Assembly: GCA_013817245.1 (NCBI GenBank)
Contig: JACDDA010000005.1
Span: 62,001-126,000 of the forward strand
DNA: 64,000 nt
Direction of reading: 5' to 3'
From: Gammaproteobacteria bacterium
GTDB lineage: Bacteria; Pseudomonadota; Gammaproteobacteria; HTCC5015
Of this stretch, positions 45,253-56,105 are shown piece after piece (position 1 is the first letter of the stretch; each line of letters starts with the position of its first letter). Made by a program: the position numbers and the translations under genes. The notes under the pieces were generated by a model. That model had not been told where the DNA came from, did no database searches, and saw nothing but the letters and a program-made list of their open reading frames with translations.

Positions 45253-46533
45253 ATGACCGATGACACACGCAATACCCACGATAATAGCAAATTGTTGTAT
45301 TGCTCTTTCTGCGGCAAAAGCCAACACGAAGTCCGCAAATTAATTGCGGGGCCGTCGGTCTTTATTTGTGATGAATGTGTAGATCTGTGCAACGATATTG
45401 TTCGCGAAGAATTACAAGAACAAGGTACTTTAAGTGGCGCTAGTTTGCCCAAACCTGTCGAAATTCGTGAAATTCTTGATGAATACGTCATTGGCCAAGA
45501 GCGTGCAAAAAAAGTTTTGGCCGTTGCGGTATATAACCATTACAAACGTTTAGAAACACGTAATCAGCGTGACACTATTGAGCTAGCCAAAAGCAATATT
45601 TTGCTTATTGGACCTACTGGTTCCGGCAAAACGTTGTTAGCTGAAACCTTAGCGCGTTTATTAAACGTGCCATTTACAATCGCGGATGCCACCACATTAA
45701 CTGAAGCGGGTTATGTGGGCGAAGACGTTGAAAATATTATTCAAAAATTATTACAAAAATGCGATTACGATGTAGAAAAAGCCCAGACCGGTATTGTTTA
45801 CATCGATGAAATCGACAAGATTTCACGTAAGTCTGACAATCCCTCAATCACGCGGGATGTTTCTGGCGAAGGCGTCCAACAAGCTTTGCTGAAATTAATC
45901 GAAGGCACTGTTGCATCGGTACCACCGCAAGGCGGACGTAAGCATCCGCAACAAGAATTTTTACAAGTAGACACGTCGAATATTTTATTTATTTGTGGTG
46001 GAGCTTTTGCGGGATTAGATAAAGTTATTTTAGATCGCTCCGAAAAGGGCGGTATTGGTTTTTCTGCGGAAGTAAAAAGCAAAGACAATAAACGGAATGT
46101 GGGCGATATTTTGCACACGGTGGAACCAGAAGATTTAATTAAATATGGTTTGATTCCTGAATTTGTCGGACGTTTACCCGTAGTTGCGACTTTGACTGAG
46201 TTGAGTGAAGAAGCGCTAGTGCAAATTTTGTTAGAACCTAAAAATGCTATCGTTAAACAATATCAAAAACTCTTTGATATGGAAGATTGCAGTCTAGAAT
46301 TTCGTGAAGAAGCTTTATATGCCGTGGCGCGTAAGGCCATGGATCGTAAAACCGGCGCACGTGGTCTGCGTACAATTTTAGAAAATGTATTGCTCGATAT
46401 TATGTATGAACTCCCTTCTTTAGAAAATGTCTCTAAAGTGGTAATTGATGAGGCCGTTATTAAGGGCGACGCTAAACCTTATATCTTGTATGAAGGCGGC
46501 GTTGAATATAAGAAAGCCGCTTCCGCCGAATAA
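45253..46533 (+). CDS. clpX: ATP-dependent Clp protease ATP-binding subunit ClpX
   Basis: A 426-residue AAA+ unfoldase. The N-terminal zinc domain has [14 protein letters not shown] and [10 protein letters not shown]. Walker A is GPTGSGKT, Walker [11 protein letters not shown], the pore loop GYVGEDV, and the sensor 2 segment GARGLR. It recognises tagged or specific substrates and feeds them to ClpP. It ends 86 bases before lon. Confidence 0.98.
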   Translation: MTDDTRNTHDNSKLLYCSFCGKSQHEVRKLIAGPSVFICDECVDLCNDIVREELQEQGTLSGASLPKPVEIREILDEYVIGQERAKKVLAVAVYNHYKRLETRNQRDTIELAKSNILLIGPTGSGKTLLAETLARLLNVPFTIADATTLTEAGYVGEDVENIIQKLLQKCDYDVEKAQTGIVYIDEIDKISRKSDNPSITRDVSGEGVQQALLKLIEGTVASVPPQGGRKHPQQEFLQVDTSNILFICGGAFAGLDKVILDRSEKGGIGFSAEVKSKDNKRNVGDILHTVEPEDLIKYGLIPEFVGRLPVVATLTELSEEALVQILLEPKNAIVKQYQKLFDMEDCSLEFREEALYAVARKAMDRKTGARGLRTILENVLLDIMYELPSLENVSKVVIDEAVIKGDAKPYILYEGGVEYKKAASAE

Positions 46534-46537
46534 TGCG

Positions 46538-46560
46538 CTGCGTGCTTGAAAAGCACGCAG
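46538..46560. repeat. Perfect inverted repeat between clpX and lon
   Basis: CTGCGTGCTT and AAGCACGCAG form a perfect ten-base-pair hairpin with a GAA loop, starting four bases after the clpX stop. There is no T tract, so it is a poor intrinsic terminator; it may be an mRNA-stabilising or processing hairpin. Confidence 0.7.
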
Positions 46561-46619
46561 TCGTCCCCCATATCACATCTAATCACGTCGTTGGCGTGAT
46601 GGATTGAACAGAGGCATTT

Positions 46620-49028
46620 ATGACAACACGACGCGATAATTACATTCCTTTGCTGCCCTTGCGTGATGTGGTCGTGTATCCGCACATGGTTATTCCTTTA
46701 TTAGTGGGTCGCGAGAAATCCATTGAAGCGTTGGATGTGGCGATGGCCGCTAATAAGAAAATTTTATTAGTCGCACAAAAGAGTGCGGATGTTGATGATC
46801 CCGGTAAAGATGATGTTTATCGCGTAGGTACTTTAGCAACAATTTTGCAATTGCTTAAATTACCTGGAGGCACCACTAAAGTATTAGTGGAAGGTACTGA
46901 GCGTGCTGAAATTACCGATCTTGTGGAAGAGGGCCAGTTTTTTGCGGCTAAAGTAGAAGCTTTACCTGAAAGCGATACTCTAGATGAACGTGAATTAGAA
47001 GTGCTCACGCGTTCGATTATGAGTTTATTTGAGCAATACGTGAAATTGAATAAAAATGTTCCGCCCGAAATTTTAACGTCGCTTGCGGGTATTGATGAAG
47101 CTTCGCGGTTGGCGGATACCATCGCTGCGCATATGGCGCTCAAGATCGAAGAAAAACAACACATTTTGGAAATTGCGGATCCGCGCGCACGTATTGAGCA
47201 TTTAATGAGCTTGATCGAAGGCGAGTTAGATATCTTGCAAATTGAAAAACGTATTCGTGGCCGTGTTAAGCAGCAAATGGAAAAAAGCCAGCGCGAGTAT
47301 TATCTTAATGAACAATTAAAAGCGATTCAAAAAGAGTTAGGCGATCTTAATGAAGAAGTAAATGAGATTGAAGATTTAACGCAAAAAATTGAAAGCGCGG
47401 GCATGCCGAAAGAAGCCAAAGCCAAAGCACAAACTGAATTAAACAAACTTAAAATGATGTCGCCTATGTCTGCCGAAGCGACGGTGGTGCGTAATTATAT
47501 TGATTGGATGTTAAGCATTCCTTGGCGTAAACGCAGCAAAATTCGACTTGAAATTAATGCCGCTAATGATGTGTTAGAAGAAGATCATTTTGGTTTGGAA
47601 AAAGTTAAAGAACGTATTTTGGAATATCTCGCAGTCACTCAACGTGTGCGCAAATTAAAAGGCCCTATCTTATGTTTAGTAGGTCCGCCTGGCGTAGGTA
47701 AAACTTCTTTAGGGCGATCTATTGCGCGCGCAACTAATCGCAAGTTTGTGCGTATGTCTTTAGGTGGTGTGCGTGATGAAGCTGAAATTCGTGGTCATCG
47801 CCGTACATATATTGGTTCTATGCCCGGCAAGATTGTGCAAAATTTAGCAAAAATTGGCACGCGTAATCCTTTGTTCTTGTTGGATGAGATCGACAAGATG
47901 GCGATGGATTTTCGCGGTGATCCATCTTCTGCTTTATTAGAAGTGTTAGATCCCGAACAAAACAATACTTTCAGCGATCATTACATGGAAGTCGATATCG
48001 ATTTATCCGATGTTATGTTTGTGGCAACGTCTAATAGCATGAATATCCCCGGTCCTTTATTGGATCGCATGGAAGTTATTCGCATTCCGGGTTATACCGA
48101 AGATGAAAAGCTTAATATCGCTAAAAAATATCTGGTGCCTAAGCAGATAAAAAATAATGGTGTTAAAGCGAATGAGCTTACTATTTCCGATGCGGCTTTG
48201 CTGGATGTGATTCGTTATTACACACGTGAAGCAGGTGTGCGCAATCTGGAACGCGAAATTTCTAAAATCTGTCGCAAAGTCATTAAGCAATTGTTACAAA
48301 AACAAAAAGAAACCGCAGTTAATATAACGCCAGCTTCGTTAGAAAAATATTTAGGCGTACAACGTTTTCGTTATGGTAAGGCTGAAGAAGAAGATCGTAT
48401 TGGCCAAGTTACCGGTTTAGCGTGGACCGAAGTGGGTGGTGAATTATTAACTATTGAAGCCGCAGTTGTTCCAGGTAAAGGTAAAACTACTTATACAGGA
48501 CAGTTGGGCGAAGTCATGCAGGAATCGATTACTGCGGCTATGACCGTTGTACGTTCACGCGCTGCGAGTTTAGGTATTAGTGCAGACTTTTATGAAAAGC
48601 GCGATATTCACGTGCACGTTCCCGAAGGCGCAACACCTAAAGATGGTCCGAGTGCAGGTATCGGCATGTGTACCACCATTGTGTCAGCGTTAACCGGTAT
48701 TCCGGTGCGCGCTGATGTAGCTATGACCGGCGAAATTACCTTACGTGGTGAAGTATTGCCGATCGGTGGATTGAAAGAAAAATTATTGGCTGCTTTGCGT
48801 GGTGGCATACAAACCGTTTTAATTCCGGAAGAAAATAAAAAAGATTTAAGCGAGATTCCTAAAAACATAACTTCTAAATTAGAAATTCGTCCGGTGCGTT
48901 GGATTGACGAAGTGTTAGAACTTGCACTTATTCGTAAACCAATGCCTTTAGACGAAGGGCAGAAAAATGTTGAAAGTGTTAAACCAGACACAGATCAAAC
49001 AAAAGAGCAAATAGTATTGCCTCATTAA
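46620..49028 (+). CDS. lon: ATP-dependent protease Lon
   Basis: An 802-residue LonA protease. The N-terminal substrate domain starts [20 protein letters not shown]. The AAA+ module has Walker [12 protein letters not shown] and Walker [10 protein letters not shown]. The protease domain has catalytic Ser in DGPSAGIGM and Lys in the [14 protein letters not shown] region. It removes misfolded and regulatory proteins. Length is close to E. coli Lon (784). It lies between clpX and hupB. Confidence 0.98.
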   Translation: MTTRRDNYIPLLPLRDVVVYPHMVIPLLVGREKSIEALDVAMAANKKILLVAQKSADVDDPGKDDVYRVGTLATILQLLKLPGGTTKVLVEGTERAEITDLVEEGQFFAAKVEALPESDTLDERELEVLTRSIMSLFEQYVKLNKNVPPEILTSLAGIDEASRLADTIAAHMALKIEEKQHILEIADPRARIEHLMSLIEGELDILQIEKRIRGRVKQQMEKSQREYYLNEQLKAIQKELGDLNEEVNEIEDLTQKIESAGMPKEAKAKAQTELNKLKMMSPMSAEATVVRNYIDWMLSIPWRKRSKIRLEINAANDVLEEDHFGLEKVKERILEYLAVTQRVRKLKGPILCLVGPPGVGKTSLGRSIARATNRKFVRMSLGGVRDEAEIRGHRRTYIGSMPGKIVQNLAKIGTRNPLFLLDEIDKMAMDFRGDPSSALLEVLDPEQNNTFSDHYMEVDIDLSDVMFVATSNSMNIPGPLLDRMEVIRIPGYTEDEKLNIAKKYLVPKQIKNNGVKANELTISDAALLDVIRYYTREAGVRNLEREISKICRKVIKQLLQKQKETAVNITPASLEKYLGVQRFRYGKAEEEDRIGQVTGLAWTEVGGELLTIEAAVVPGKGKTTYTGQLGEVMQESITAAMTVVRSRAASLGISADFYEKRDIHVHVPEGATPKDGPSAGIGMCTTIVSALTGIPVRADVAMTGEITLRGEVLPIGGLKEKLLAALRGGIQTVLIPEENKKDLSEIPKNITSKLEIRPVRWIDEVLELALIRKPMPLDEGQKNVESVKPDTDQTKEQIVLPH

Positions 49029-49036
49029 ACGTAAAA

Positions 49037-49062
49037 AGAGTCCCGCCAAATAGCGAGACTCT
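49037..49062 (+). terminator. Hairpin after lon, weak terminator
   Basis: AGAGTC pairs with GACTCT and an inner CGC with GCG. It is placed right after the lon stop codon but lacks a T tract. The rest of the gap to hupB (about 245 bases) shows no gene; it is A/T-rich before hupB, where a promoter is expected. Confidence 0.5.
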
Positions 49063-49307
49063 GTTGACGTTTAGCCTGTTACATAGTGTAAACTTCCCAC
49101 GTATTTATAATTCGCAAGGAATGCGACAGTTACGAAACTGAACACAGGGCTTTGGTAGTTTTGGAGCTGCGAACGCATCTGAACTAAATGTAGATACTGT
49201 TAGAAAATTTTTTTATAAGAAATTTCTTTGTATCGTGCGCAATAATTTTGTGAGATGTGAATAACAGCAGTTGGTTAACATTAACACCCGATAAGGATTA
49301 TATCGTA

Positions 49308-49580
49308 ATGAAAAAGACCGAATTTATTGATGCAGTTGCAGAAGCTGCGAGCATCTCAAAAACTGATGCAAGCAAAGCGGTTGAAGCAATGTTGACCGTA
49401 GTAACCAATGCTTTAAAAGCAGGCGATCAAGTTGCCATCACTGGCTTTGGTACATTCTTGATGCGTACACGCGAAGCACGTACTGGTCGTAATCCGCGTA
49501 CTGGTGAAGCCTTGAATATTGCCGCTGCAAATATTCCAAGTTTCAAAGCTGGCAAAGGCTTGAAGGATGCCGTAAACTAG
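49308..49580 (+). CDS. hupB: DNA-binding protein HU-beta
   Basis: A 90-residue HU protein. Start chosen at ATG 49308 after TAAGGAT; an upstream in-frame codon would add an unrelated leader. It begins MKKTEFIDAVAEAASISKTDA, has the FGTFLMRTREARTGRNPRTGE beta-arm with the conserved NP, and ends with PSFKAGKGLKDAV. It binds and bends DNA as a dimer. Its place after lon is the normal gammaproteobacterial order. Confidence 0.98.
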   Translation: MKKTEFIDAVAEAASISKTDASKAVEAMLTVVTNALKAGDQVAITGFGTFLMRTREARTGRNPRTGEALNIAAANIPSFKAGKGLKDAVN

Positions 49581-49641
49581 CGCGCCTTCGCTGGGCGGGT
49601 TTAAAGTTTAAATTTGTTCAGTGATGGCTTGAAAGTGGGTA

Positions 49642-49717
49642 GGGTGCTTAGCTCAGCTGGTAGAGCATCGCCCTTACAAGGCGAGGGTCGTAGGTTCGAG
49701 CCCTACAGCACCCACCA
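49642..49717 (+). tRNA. tRNA-Val (TAC)
   Basis: A 76-nt cloverleaf with acceptor GGGTGCT/AGCACCC, anticodon loop CTTACAA (anticodon TAC), T-loop GTTCGAGCC and encoded CCA. Confidence 0.97.
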
Positions 49718-49723
49718 AATTGC

Positions 49724-49800
49724 GGAGTGGTAGTTCAGCTGGTTAGAATACCGGCCTGTCACGCCGGGGGTCGCGGGTTCAAGTCCCGTCCACTCCGCCA
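49724..49800 (+). tRNA. tRNA-Asp (GTC)
   Basis: A 77-nt cloverleaf with acceptor GGAGTGG/CCACTCC, anticodon GTC in loop CTGTCAC, T-loop GTTCAAGTC and encoded CCA. Six bases after tRNA-Val, so co-transcribed. Confidence 0.97.
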
Positions 49801-49813
49801 CCTATTGATAGAT

Positions 49814-49838
49814 AAGCGCCTCGCAAGGGCGCTTTTTT
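49814..49838 (+). terminator. Intrinsic terminator after tRNA-Asp
   Basis: AAGCGCC pairs with GGCGCTT over a seven-base loop and is followed by a run of T. It closes the Val-Asp tRNA unit ahead of ppiD. Confidence 0.88.
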
Positions 49839-49990
49839 ATTGCACATTCAATTTCAGCTTACGTTAAAATGCGCTGCCGTTTCAGTTGGGTGCTTTATAT
49901 ACCCCGCCTTAACGTTGGTGAACATTCATATTAATTTTGTCTTGTCATGATACAAATGTTTCATGGGATGACATATAAGCGAGAAAAATT

Positions 49991-51925
49991 ATGTTGTTGG
50001 CAATTCATGATCGAGTGAAGGGGTTGTTTGCATGGGTAATCGTGATTTTGATCGCGATTCCTTTTACGCTCTGGGGCGTTTCTGAGTATTTAGGTAATTC
50101 GCCTGAAGATGTTGCTGTACAAGTAGCAGATAAAAAAATCAGCCAAGCCGTTTTTGAGCAAACATTAAACAGTGAGCGTTCGCGTTTGATGCAAATGTTG
50201 AACGATCAATTGCCCGAAGGCATTGAACCTAAATTGCGTGAAAGTGTAATTGATCAATTCGTTAATCGTGCTGTTTTAGAAGATGTGGTAACGCGCGCTG
50301 GTTTTCGAGTAGGTGCAACGGAATTAGCGCAAAGCATTGTTAATGATCCTCAGTTTAGAATGGAGAATGCGTTTAGTCGTGCACTCTTCGAATCGTTTGC
50401 AGTTAGCCAAGGTTTAACAGTTAAACAATTTGAAGAAAGCGTTGCTAATAACATTCGCATGAATCAACTCAGCCGCGGCATTGTTGACACCAGTTTTGTT
50501 GCGGAAGCGAAATTGAAAGAGATAGTACGTTTGCAATATCAGACGCGCGATTTTTCTTATCTCCATTTTCCAGTAGAACGTTTTTTAACGGGCATTAATC
50601 CCAGTGAAAACGATGTACAAAGTTATTACGAAAAAAATAAAAATAAATTCATAACTACCGAAACAGCAAGTGTGCAATATATTGAATTGGATAAAGCCAG
50701 TTTTGCGCAAACAGCGGCGGTCACTGAGCAAGAAGTGCGAGCAACGTATGATGCAGCCGTTGCGGCAGGTAATTATGTTAGCGAAAGCGAACGTCAAGCG
50801 AGCCATATTCTTATCCAAGTACCTGCTGATGCAGATGAAGTTGCAGTAGCGGCAAAACGCGCTGAAATTGATGCGCTGGCGGCTTCTTTAAAATCGGGCG
50901 CTGATTTTGCTGCATTAGCCAAAGAAAAATCCATGGATCCAGGTTCAGCGGTTAATGGCGGTGCTTTAGGCATAGTACGCAAAGGCGCAATGGTTAAACC
51001 TTTTGAAGACGCTGTGTATGGCTTAGCAAAAGCCGGCGATATTAGCGACGTCATCCGCACTCAATTTGGTTTTCATATCGTGCGGTTGGATGCAGTTAGT
51101 GGTGGAGAAAAAACTCCTTACGAATCAGTACGTGATGAATTAGCCGCGCAATTACGCCAACAACAAGCAGAAACACTGTTTTACGATCGTTTGAATATTT
51201 TGCGCACGGTAAGTTATGAAACTCCTGATTCGTTGGCGCCAGTCGCCGAAGCATTAGACGCACCTTTGCAAGAAGTTTCTGATGTTACTCGCGATATGGG
51301 TGCTGCTGTTGCTCAGTATCCAGTAGTACGTGCGAGCATTTTTACAGACCGTGTATTAACGGGCGGCGAAAATTCGGAAGTTATAGAATTACCCGATGGC
51401 CGTGTGTTGGTTTTACGCGTTAAGCAATACAACCCTAGTCGAGTTGAAAGTTTGCAAGAAGCAAAATCAAAAGTGTTTGCTCAGCTTAAACAAGACTTAG
51501 CGTGGGCAAAAGCTAAGCAGGTAGCGGCAACGGCCGTTAAAGAGTTACAAGCTGGCAATGCGCTTGCTGTGGTTGCGAAAAACAATGCGGCAAAACTGGA
51601 AACGCGTAATGCAGTACGGCGGGAAACGACTGATGTACCTGCAGCGGTAAAACAAGTAGCCTTTCATAGCGCTGCACAACTCGCGAATAAAGAACCTACT
51701 GTTAATAATGTGTTGCGCGCGGGTGAGCATGGCGAATATGTATTAGTGCTACACGCTGTTAATTATGCTGATTTAGCGACGATGAATGTGGGCGAAGCTA
51801 AGCAATTACGCGAGCGTTTAGCGCAGGCCGAAGGTGAGTTAGCATTTAAAGCATTACTAGATGCATTAAAAGCGGATGCTGATGTGACAATTTCTGAGCG
51901 TGCACGAGGCGAGCCTACCAGTTAA
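49991..51925 (+). CDS. ppiD: Periplasmic folding chaperone PpiD
   Basis: A 644-residue inner-membrane-anchored protein. A single N-terminal span (LFAWVIVILIAIPFTLWGV) is followed by a SurA-like N-terminal chaperone region (VIDQFVNRAVLEDV). A parvulin domain lies around residues 265-365 (QASHILIQVPAD, then QFGFHIVRLDAV), and a long C-terminal region follows. PpiD assists proteins leaving the Sec translocon. Length matches the family (about 620). Convergent with fabI. Confidence 0.95.
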   Translation: MLLAIHDRVKGLFAWVIVILIAIPFTLWGVSEYLGNSPEDVAVQVADKKISQAVFEQTLNSERSRLMQMLNDQLPEGIEPKLRESVIDQFVNRAVLEDVVTRAGFRVGATELAQSIVNDPQFRMENAFSRALFESFAVSQGLTVKQFEESVANNIRMNQLSRGIVDTSFVAEAKLKEIVRLQYQTRDFSYLHFPVERFLTGINPSENDVQSYYEKNKNKFITTETASVQYIELDKASFAQTAAVTEQEVRATYDAAVAAGNYVSESERQASHILIQVPADADEVAVAAKRAEIDALAASLKSGADFAALAKEKSMDPGSAVNGGALGIVRKGAMVKPFEDAVYGLAKAGDISDVIRTQFGFHIVRLDAVSGGEKTPYESVRDELAAQLRQQQAETLFYDRLNILRTVSYETPDSLAPVAEALDAPLQEVSDVTRDMGAAVAQYPVVRASIFTDRVLTGGENSEVIELPDGRVLVLRVKQYNPSRVESLQEAKSKVFAQLKQDLAWAKAKQVAATAVKELQAGNALAVVAKNNAAKLETRNAVRRETTDVPAAVKQVAFHSAAQLANKEPTVNNVLRAGEHGEYVLVLHAVNYADLATMNVGEAKQLRERLAQAEGELAFKALLDALKADADVTISERARGEPTS

Positions 51926-51953
51926 TATTTTTTAAATAATATCAATGAAGCAT

Positions 51954-51986
51954 AAAAAAAGCGCTGTATTACCAGCGCTTTTTTTT
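51954..51986. terminator. Bidirectional terminator between ppiD and fabI
   Basis: Seven A, then GCGCTG, loop TATTAC, CAGCGC and eight T. The symmetric A and T tracts allow it to end transcripts from both convergent genes. Confidence 0.92.
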
Positions 51987-52004
51987 GGACGTAATTAAAT
52001 AGGC

Positions 52005-52820
52005 TTATGCTTCTTTGCTGTCTTTACTGGGCGCTTCCGGTAAATTCATGCCGGTAATGTTGTAACCACCATCGACATAAATAACTTGCCCGGTGACACC
52101 CGCCGCTAAATCCGAACATAAAAAAGCGCCGACATTGCCAACATCTTCTTGCGTCACGTTACGGCCTAAGGGGCTAGTGTCTGCAACATGATCTAAAATC
52201 TTCCGAAACCCACCAATCCCAGAAGCCGCCAATGTTTTAATGGGTCCTGCAGAAATAGCGTTAACGCGGCCACCAAATTTACCTAAGGAAGGTGCCATAT
52301 AACGCATTGTTGCTTCCAACGCCGCTTTAGCAACACCCATGGTATTGTAATTTGGAATGGCGCGTTCCGCGCCTAAATAGGTCAGAGTTAATACTGCGGG
52401 TGCGGCGCTTTTTTCCAGCAAGGGTTTTGCTGCTTTAGCGAGTGCTGCCAAGCTATACACGCTGATGTCATGAGAAATACGGAAGCCTTCACGAGTAATA
52501 GAATCCAAAAAATCACCACGGACTTGATCTTGTGGAGCGAAGGCAACAGAGTGCACAAGGATATCCAAAGCGTCCCAATGTTTGCCTAAGTATTCAAATA
52601 CGCCGGCAATTTCCTCATCGCTTTCAACATTGCAAGGAGCGACTAACGTTGAGCCCACTTCTTCGGCAAATTTGTAAACGCGATCTTTAAGACGATCACC
52701 TTGGTAAGTAAAGGCCAGCTCAGCACCTTCGCGGTGCATCGCTTGAGCAAGACCCCAGGCAATGGACTTATCACTTGCCACGCCAACAATCAGGGCGCGT
52801 TTGCCGGACAGAAAACCCAT
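52005..52820 (-). CDS. fabI: Enoyl-[acyl-carrier-protein] reductase [NADH] FabI
   Basis: A 271-residue enoyl-ACP reductase. The cofactor segment is [19 protein letters not shown], the catalytic pair is Tyr and Lys in [12 protein letters not shown] preceded by LTYLGAERA, and the substrate loop is [13 protein letters not shown]. It completes each cycle of fatty-acid elongation and is the triclosan target. The ppiD-fabI-ABC transporter order is also seen in Pseudomonas. Confidence 0.97.
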   Translation of the reverse strand: MGFLSGKRALIVGVASDKSIAWGLAQAMHREGAELAFTYQGDRLKDRVYKFAEEVGSTLVAPCNVESDEEIAGVFEYLGKHWDALDILVHSVAFAPQDQVRGDFLDSITREGFRISHDISVYSLAALAKAAKPLLEKSAAPAVLTLTYLGAERAIPNYNTMGVAKAALEATMRYMAPSLGKFGGRVNAISAGPIKTLAASGIGGFRKILDHVADTSPLGRNVTQEDVGNVGAFLCSDLAAGVTGQVIYVDGGYNITGMNLPEAPSKDSKEA

Positions 52821-52914
52821 GGTAACTCCTTAATAATGCATTGTGATTTAGAAAGATAAAGTGGGCATAATGATAAGCTTGTTCGCTTACGGATACAAAC
52901 CAGAAGAGGTTCTT

Positions 52915-55119
52915 GTGCAAGGCTATCGCCCTCTACATAACATGTTGGATCGCGTCCCGTTGCTGCTAGCGCTGAGCTTATTGTTATGTGTGGTTGCCTG
53001 TGATCAAGCTAATGAAAATAATAAATTGGTTTGGAATAATCCTTATCCTATTGAACAAAGCCAACAGTCTATTTTATATAGTGCTTTTTCTGAACAACCT
53101 AAGCATTTGGATCCTGCGCGTTCTTACTCTGCTGATGAATACACCTTTATCGCACAAATTTATGAACCGCCTTTACAGTATCATTATTTATTGCGGCCTT
53201 ATCGTTTAACCACGTTAACCGCGACTAATTTGCCCGAGATTCGTTATTATAATTCACGTAATCTTGAAGTGCCGATGACGAGTACTGACATCGCTTATAG
53301 CGAGTATGTAATTCACATCCAGCCCAATATTTATTATCAGCCGCATCCCGCATTTGCGCGTGATGCGCAAGGCAATTTTTTATATCACGCATTAGATGCA
53401 GCAACCATTAAGAATATTTATACCTTAGATGACTTTGCGCAACACGGAACCCGCGAATTAACGGCTGAAGATTATGTTTACCAAATTAAACGTTTAGCCG
53501 ATCCTGCTTTGCAATCGCCGATTGCGGGTCTAATGAGTGAATACATTGTTGGCTTTGATGAATATGCAAAACATGCTCTGCAAATTAACGATACGGTTGA
53601 ACGTCATCAATTGGCGATGGCGGGGGTGGAGATCTTAGATAAGTATCGTTATCGGATTCGAATAAAAGGAGTCTACGCGCAATTTAAATATTGGTTGGCG
53701 ATGAGCTTTTTTGCGCCTATGCCGTGGGAAGCGGAAAAGTTATACGCGCAAGCCGGCATGAATGAGCGCAATATTAATTTGGACTGGTATCCAGTAGGAA
53801 CGGGCGCATTTATGTTGGCGGAAAATAATCCCAATAAACGGATGCGTTTGGTTAAAAATCCGCACTTTCATGCAGAGATTTATCCAGCGGCAGGTGAAGC
53901 ACAAGATCTAGCGTTGGGTTTGTTAGCCGATGCGGGTAAACCTATGCCTTTTATTGAACAAGCTATTTTTACCTTGGAAAAAGAAAATATTCCGTACTGG
54001 AGTAAATTTTTACAAGGGTACTTTGATTCTTCGGGAATCAAGTCCGATAGTTTTGATCAAGCCATTAGTTTTCAAAATGGTGAAGCAGGCTTGTCGGATG
54101 AAATGCGTGCTCAAGATATTCAATTATCAACTTCAGTTGAAAGCAGTATTATTTATTTTGGATTTAATATGTTAGATCCAGTTGTCGGCGGTTACAGCGA
54201 ACGCGCACGTTTATTACGCCAAGCTATTTCAATTGCGATTGATGTGGAAGAATATATTTCCATTTTTCGTAATGGCCGAGGCGTCGCCGCCCAAAGCCCA
54301 CTTCCTCCCGGTGTGTTTGGTTATCAGGAAGGCATCGCGGGGATTAATCCGTATGTTTATGATGCGCCTAGTGATAACGCATCTTTCGAAAAAACTGAGC
54401 TAGTGCCGCAACGAAAATCCATTGAGTATGCAAAAACATTAATGAAAAAAGCGGGATATGCGCAAGGCGTAGATCCAAAAACAGGACAAGCTTTATTGTT
54501 GTATTTTGATACGCTGCAATCTGGGCCTGACGCAAAAGCTTTTCTGGGTTGGCTACGTAAACAATATGCAAAAATTGGTATTGATTTGGTTATTCGTAAT
54601 ACCGATTACAATCGCTTCCAAGATAAAATGCACAAAGGCAGCGCGCAGTTTTTTATGTGGGGTTGGAATGCAGATTATCCTGACCCAGAGAATTTTTTCT
54701 TTTTATTATACGGGCCGCACTCAAAAGTCTTACACAAAGGTGAAAATGCCGCGAATTATCAAAACCCACAGTTTGATCGTTTGTTTGAACAGATGAAATC
54801 TATGCCGGACAATACGGCAAGAGCCGTCGTTATTTCGCAGATGAATTCATTAGTGCAGCGCGACGCGCCCTGGGTTTTTGGTTTATATCCTAAAAGTTTT
54901 GTGCTTTATCATGATTGGTTATCTAATGTGAAACCCAATCTCATGGCAAATAACACACTCAAATATAAACGTATTGATGCAGCTCGGAGACTAGAGAAAA
55001 GAACGCAATGGAACGGCGCACGAATTTGGCCTTTAAGTTTATTGTTAGCAGCGTTGATTTTATTTATATTACCAGTAGTGTGGTTATATAAACGTCAGCA
55101 ACGGAGCGCGATTTTATGA
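52915..55119 (+). CDS. Peptide-type ABC transporter substrate-binding lipoprotein
   Basis: A 734-residue extracytoplasmic binding protein (SBP family 5). GTG 52915 was preferred as start because GAGG lies five bases before it; ATG at 52861 or 52942 are alternatives. A lipoprotein signal is visible (LLLALSLLLCVVACDQ, lipidated Cys in the VVAC lipobox). The family core includes the repeated domain pattern with WYPVGTGAFMLAENNPN and MWGWNADYPDPENFFFLLYG. It is longer than OppA (about 540) or YejA (about 600). It is coupled to two permeases and a double ATPase, resembling YejABEF and the Pseudomonas Npp system next to fabI. A hydrophobic C-terminal span plus basic end (WPLSLLLAALILFILP) is unusual for a binding protein. 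Confidence 0.87.
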   Translation: MQGYRPLHNMLDRVPLLLALSLLLCVVACDQANENNKLVWNNPYPIEQSQQSILYSAFSEQPKHLDPARSYSADEYTFIAQIYEPPLQYHYLLRPYRLTTLTATNLPEIRYYNSRNLEVPMTSTDIAYSEYVIHIQPNIYYQPHPAFARDAQGNFLYHALDAATIKNIYTLDDFAQHGTRELTAEDYVYQIKRLADPALQSPIAGLMSEYIVGFDEYAKHALQINDTVERHQLAMAGVEILDKYRYRIRIKGVYAQFKYWLAMSFFAPMPWEAEKLYAQAGMNERNINLDWYPVGTGAFMLAENNPNKRMRLVKNPHFHAEIYPAAGEAQDLALGLLADAGKPMPFIEQAIFTLEKENIPYWSKFLQGYFDSSGIKSDSFDQAISFQNGEAGLSDEMRAQDIQLSTSVESSIIYFGFNMLDPVVGGYSERARLLRQAISIAIDVEEYISIFRNGRGVAAQSPLPPGVFGYQEGIAGINPYVYDAPSDNASFEKTELVPQRKSIEYAKTLMKKAGYAQGVDPKTGQALLLYFDTLQSGPDAKAFLGWLRKQYAKIGIDLVIRNTDYNRFQDKMHKGSAQFFMWGWNADYPDPENFFFLLYGPHSKVLHKGENAANYQNPQFDRLFEQMKSMPDNTARAVVISQMNSLVQRDAPWVFGLYPKSFVLYHDWLSNVKPNLMANNTLKYKRIDAARRLEKRTQWNGARIWPLSLLLAALILFILPVVWLYKRQQRSAIL

Positions 55120-56093
55120 TGACTTACATTTTGCGTCGTTTACTTTACGCTATTCCTATTTTGATTACAGTGAATTTACTGACGTTTTTATTGTTTTTTG
55201 TAGTTAACACGCCGGATGATATGGCGCGTGTGTTTTTAGGCGATAAGCGCATTACTGCCGAACAAATCAGTAATTGGAAACACGAACGGGGTTATGATTT
55301 GCCATTGTTTTTAAATACTGAAGCGATTGGTTTTAATAAAATAAGCCAAACGATTTTCGCGCAAAAAGCCTTGCCTTTATTCGTATTTGATTTTGGTCGA
55401 TCGGATAGTGGTCGTGATATCGCTTATGATATTCGACAGCGCATGTGGCCTAGTTTAGCAATCGCACTCCCGACTTTATTGTTAGGTTTGGCAGTAACCA
55501 TAACCTTGGCATTGTTGTTTGTGTTTTTTAGACAAAGTTATGTAGATTATTGGGGCATGGTTATTTGTGTGTTGCTGATGTCTATTTCGAGTTTGTTTTA
55601 TATTATTGCCGGTCAGTTTATATTCGCTAAAGTATTGCATCTAGTGCCAGTCTCGGGTTTTGGTGACGGTTTGCAAGCGTGGAATTTTGTTATTTTGCCG
55701 GTGGTAGTGGGTGTGATTGGCGGCATTGGCGGCGGCGTGCGGTGGTACCGAACTTTATTTATTGAAGAAATGGACAAAGATTATGTGCGCACTGCGTTTG
55801 CAAAAGGTTTGCCTGCGTGGCGAGTCATGTTTTCGCATATTTTGCCCAATGGCATGATTCCTATATTGACAGGCGTAGTCGTAATTTTGCCAACATTGTT
55901 TATGGGTAGTTTATTAATCGAATCATTTTTTGGTATTCCAGGTTTAGGCAGTTATACGATCGACGCTATTCAAATGCAGGATTTTGCGATTGTTCGTTCC
56001 ATGGTATTTCTAGGCGCTGTTTTATATGTCATGGGCTTATTGTTAACCGATATTTCTTACACCTTGGTTGATCCTCGTGTGCGTTTGCAGTAA
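55116..56093 (+). CDS. ABC transporter permease, OppB/YejB type
   Basis: A 325-residue inner-membrane permease with about six spans. It starts YILRRLLYAIPILITVNLLTF, the typical OppB N-terminus. The binding-protein-dependent permease (EAA) loop is seen in DYVRTAFAKGLPAWRVMFSHILPNG, and the end ISYTLVDPRVRLQ is the family ending. Its start overlaps the binding-protein stop by four bases. It pairs with the next permease to form the membrane channel. Confidence 0.92.
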   Translation: MMTYILRRLLYAIPILITVNLLTFLLFFVVNTPDDMARVFLGDKRITAEQISNWKHERGYDLPLFLNTEAIGFNKISQTIFAQKALPLFVFDFGRSDSGRDIAYDIRQRMWPSLAIALPTLLLGLAVTITLALLFVFFRQSYVDYWGMVICVLLMSISSLFYIIAGQFIFAKVLHLVPVSGFGDGLQAWNFVILPVVVGVIGGIGGGVRWYRTLFIEEMDKDYVRTAFAKGLPAWRVMFSHILPNGMIPILTGVVVILPTLFMGSLLIESFFGIPGLGSYTIDAIQMQDFAIVRSMVFLGAVLYVMGLLLTDISYTLVDPRVRLQ

Positions 56094-56105
56094 ACGAGTG
56101 TAAAC

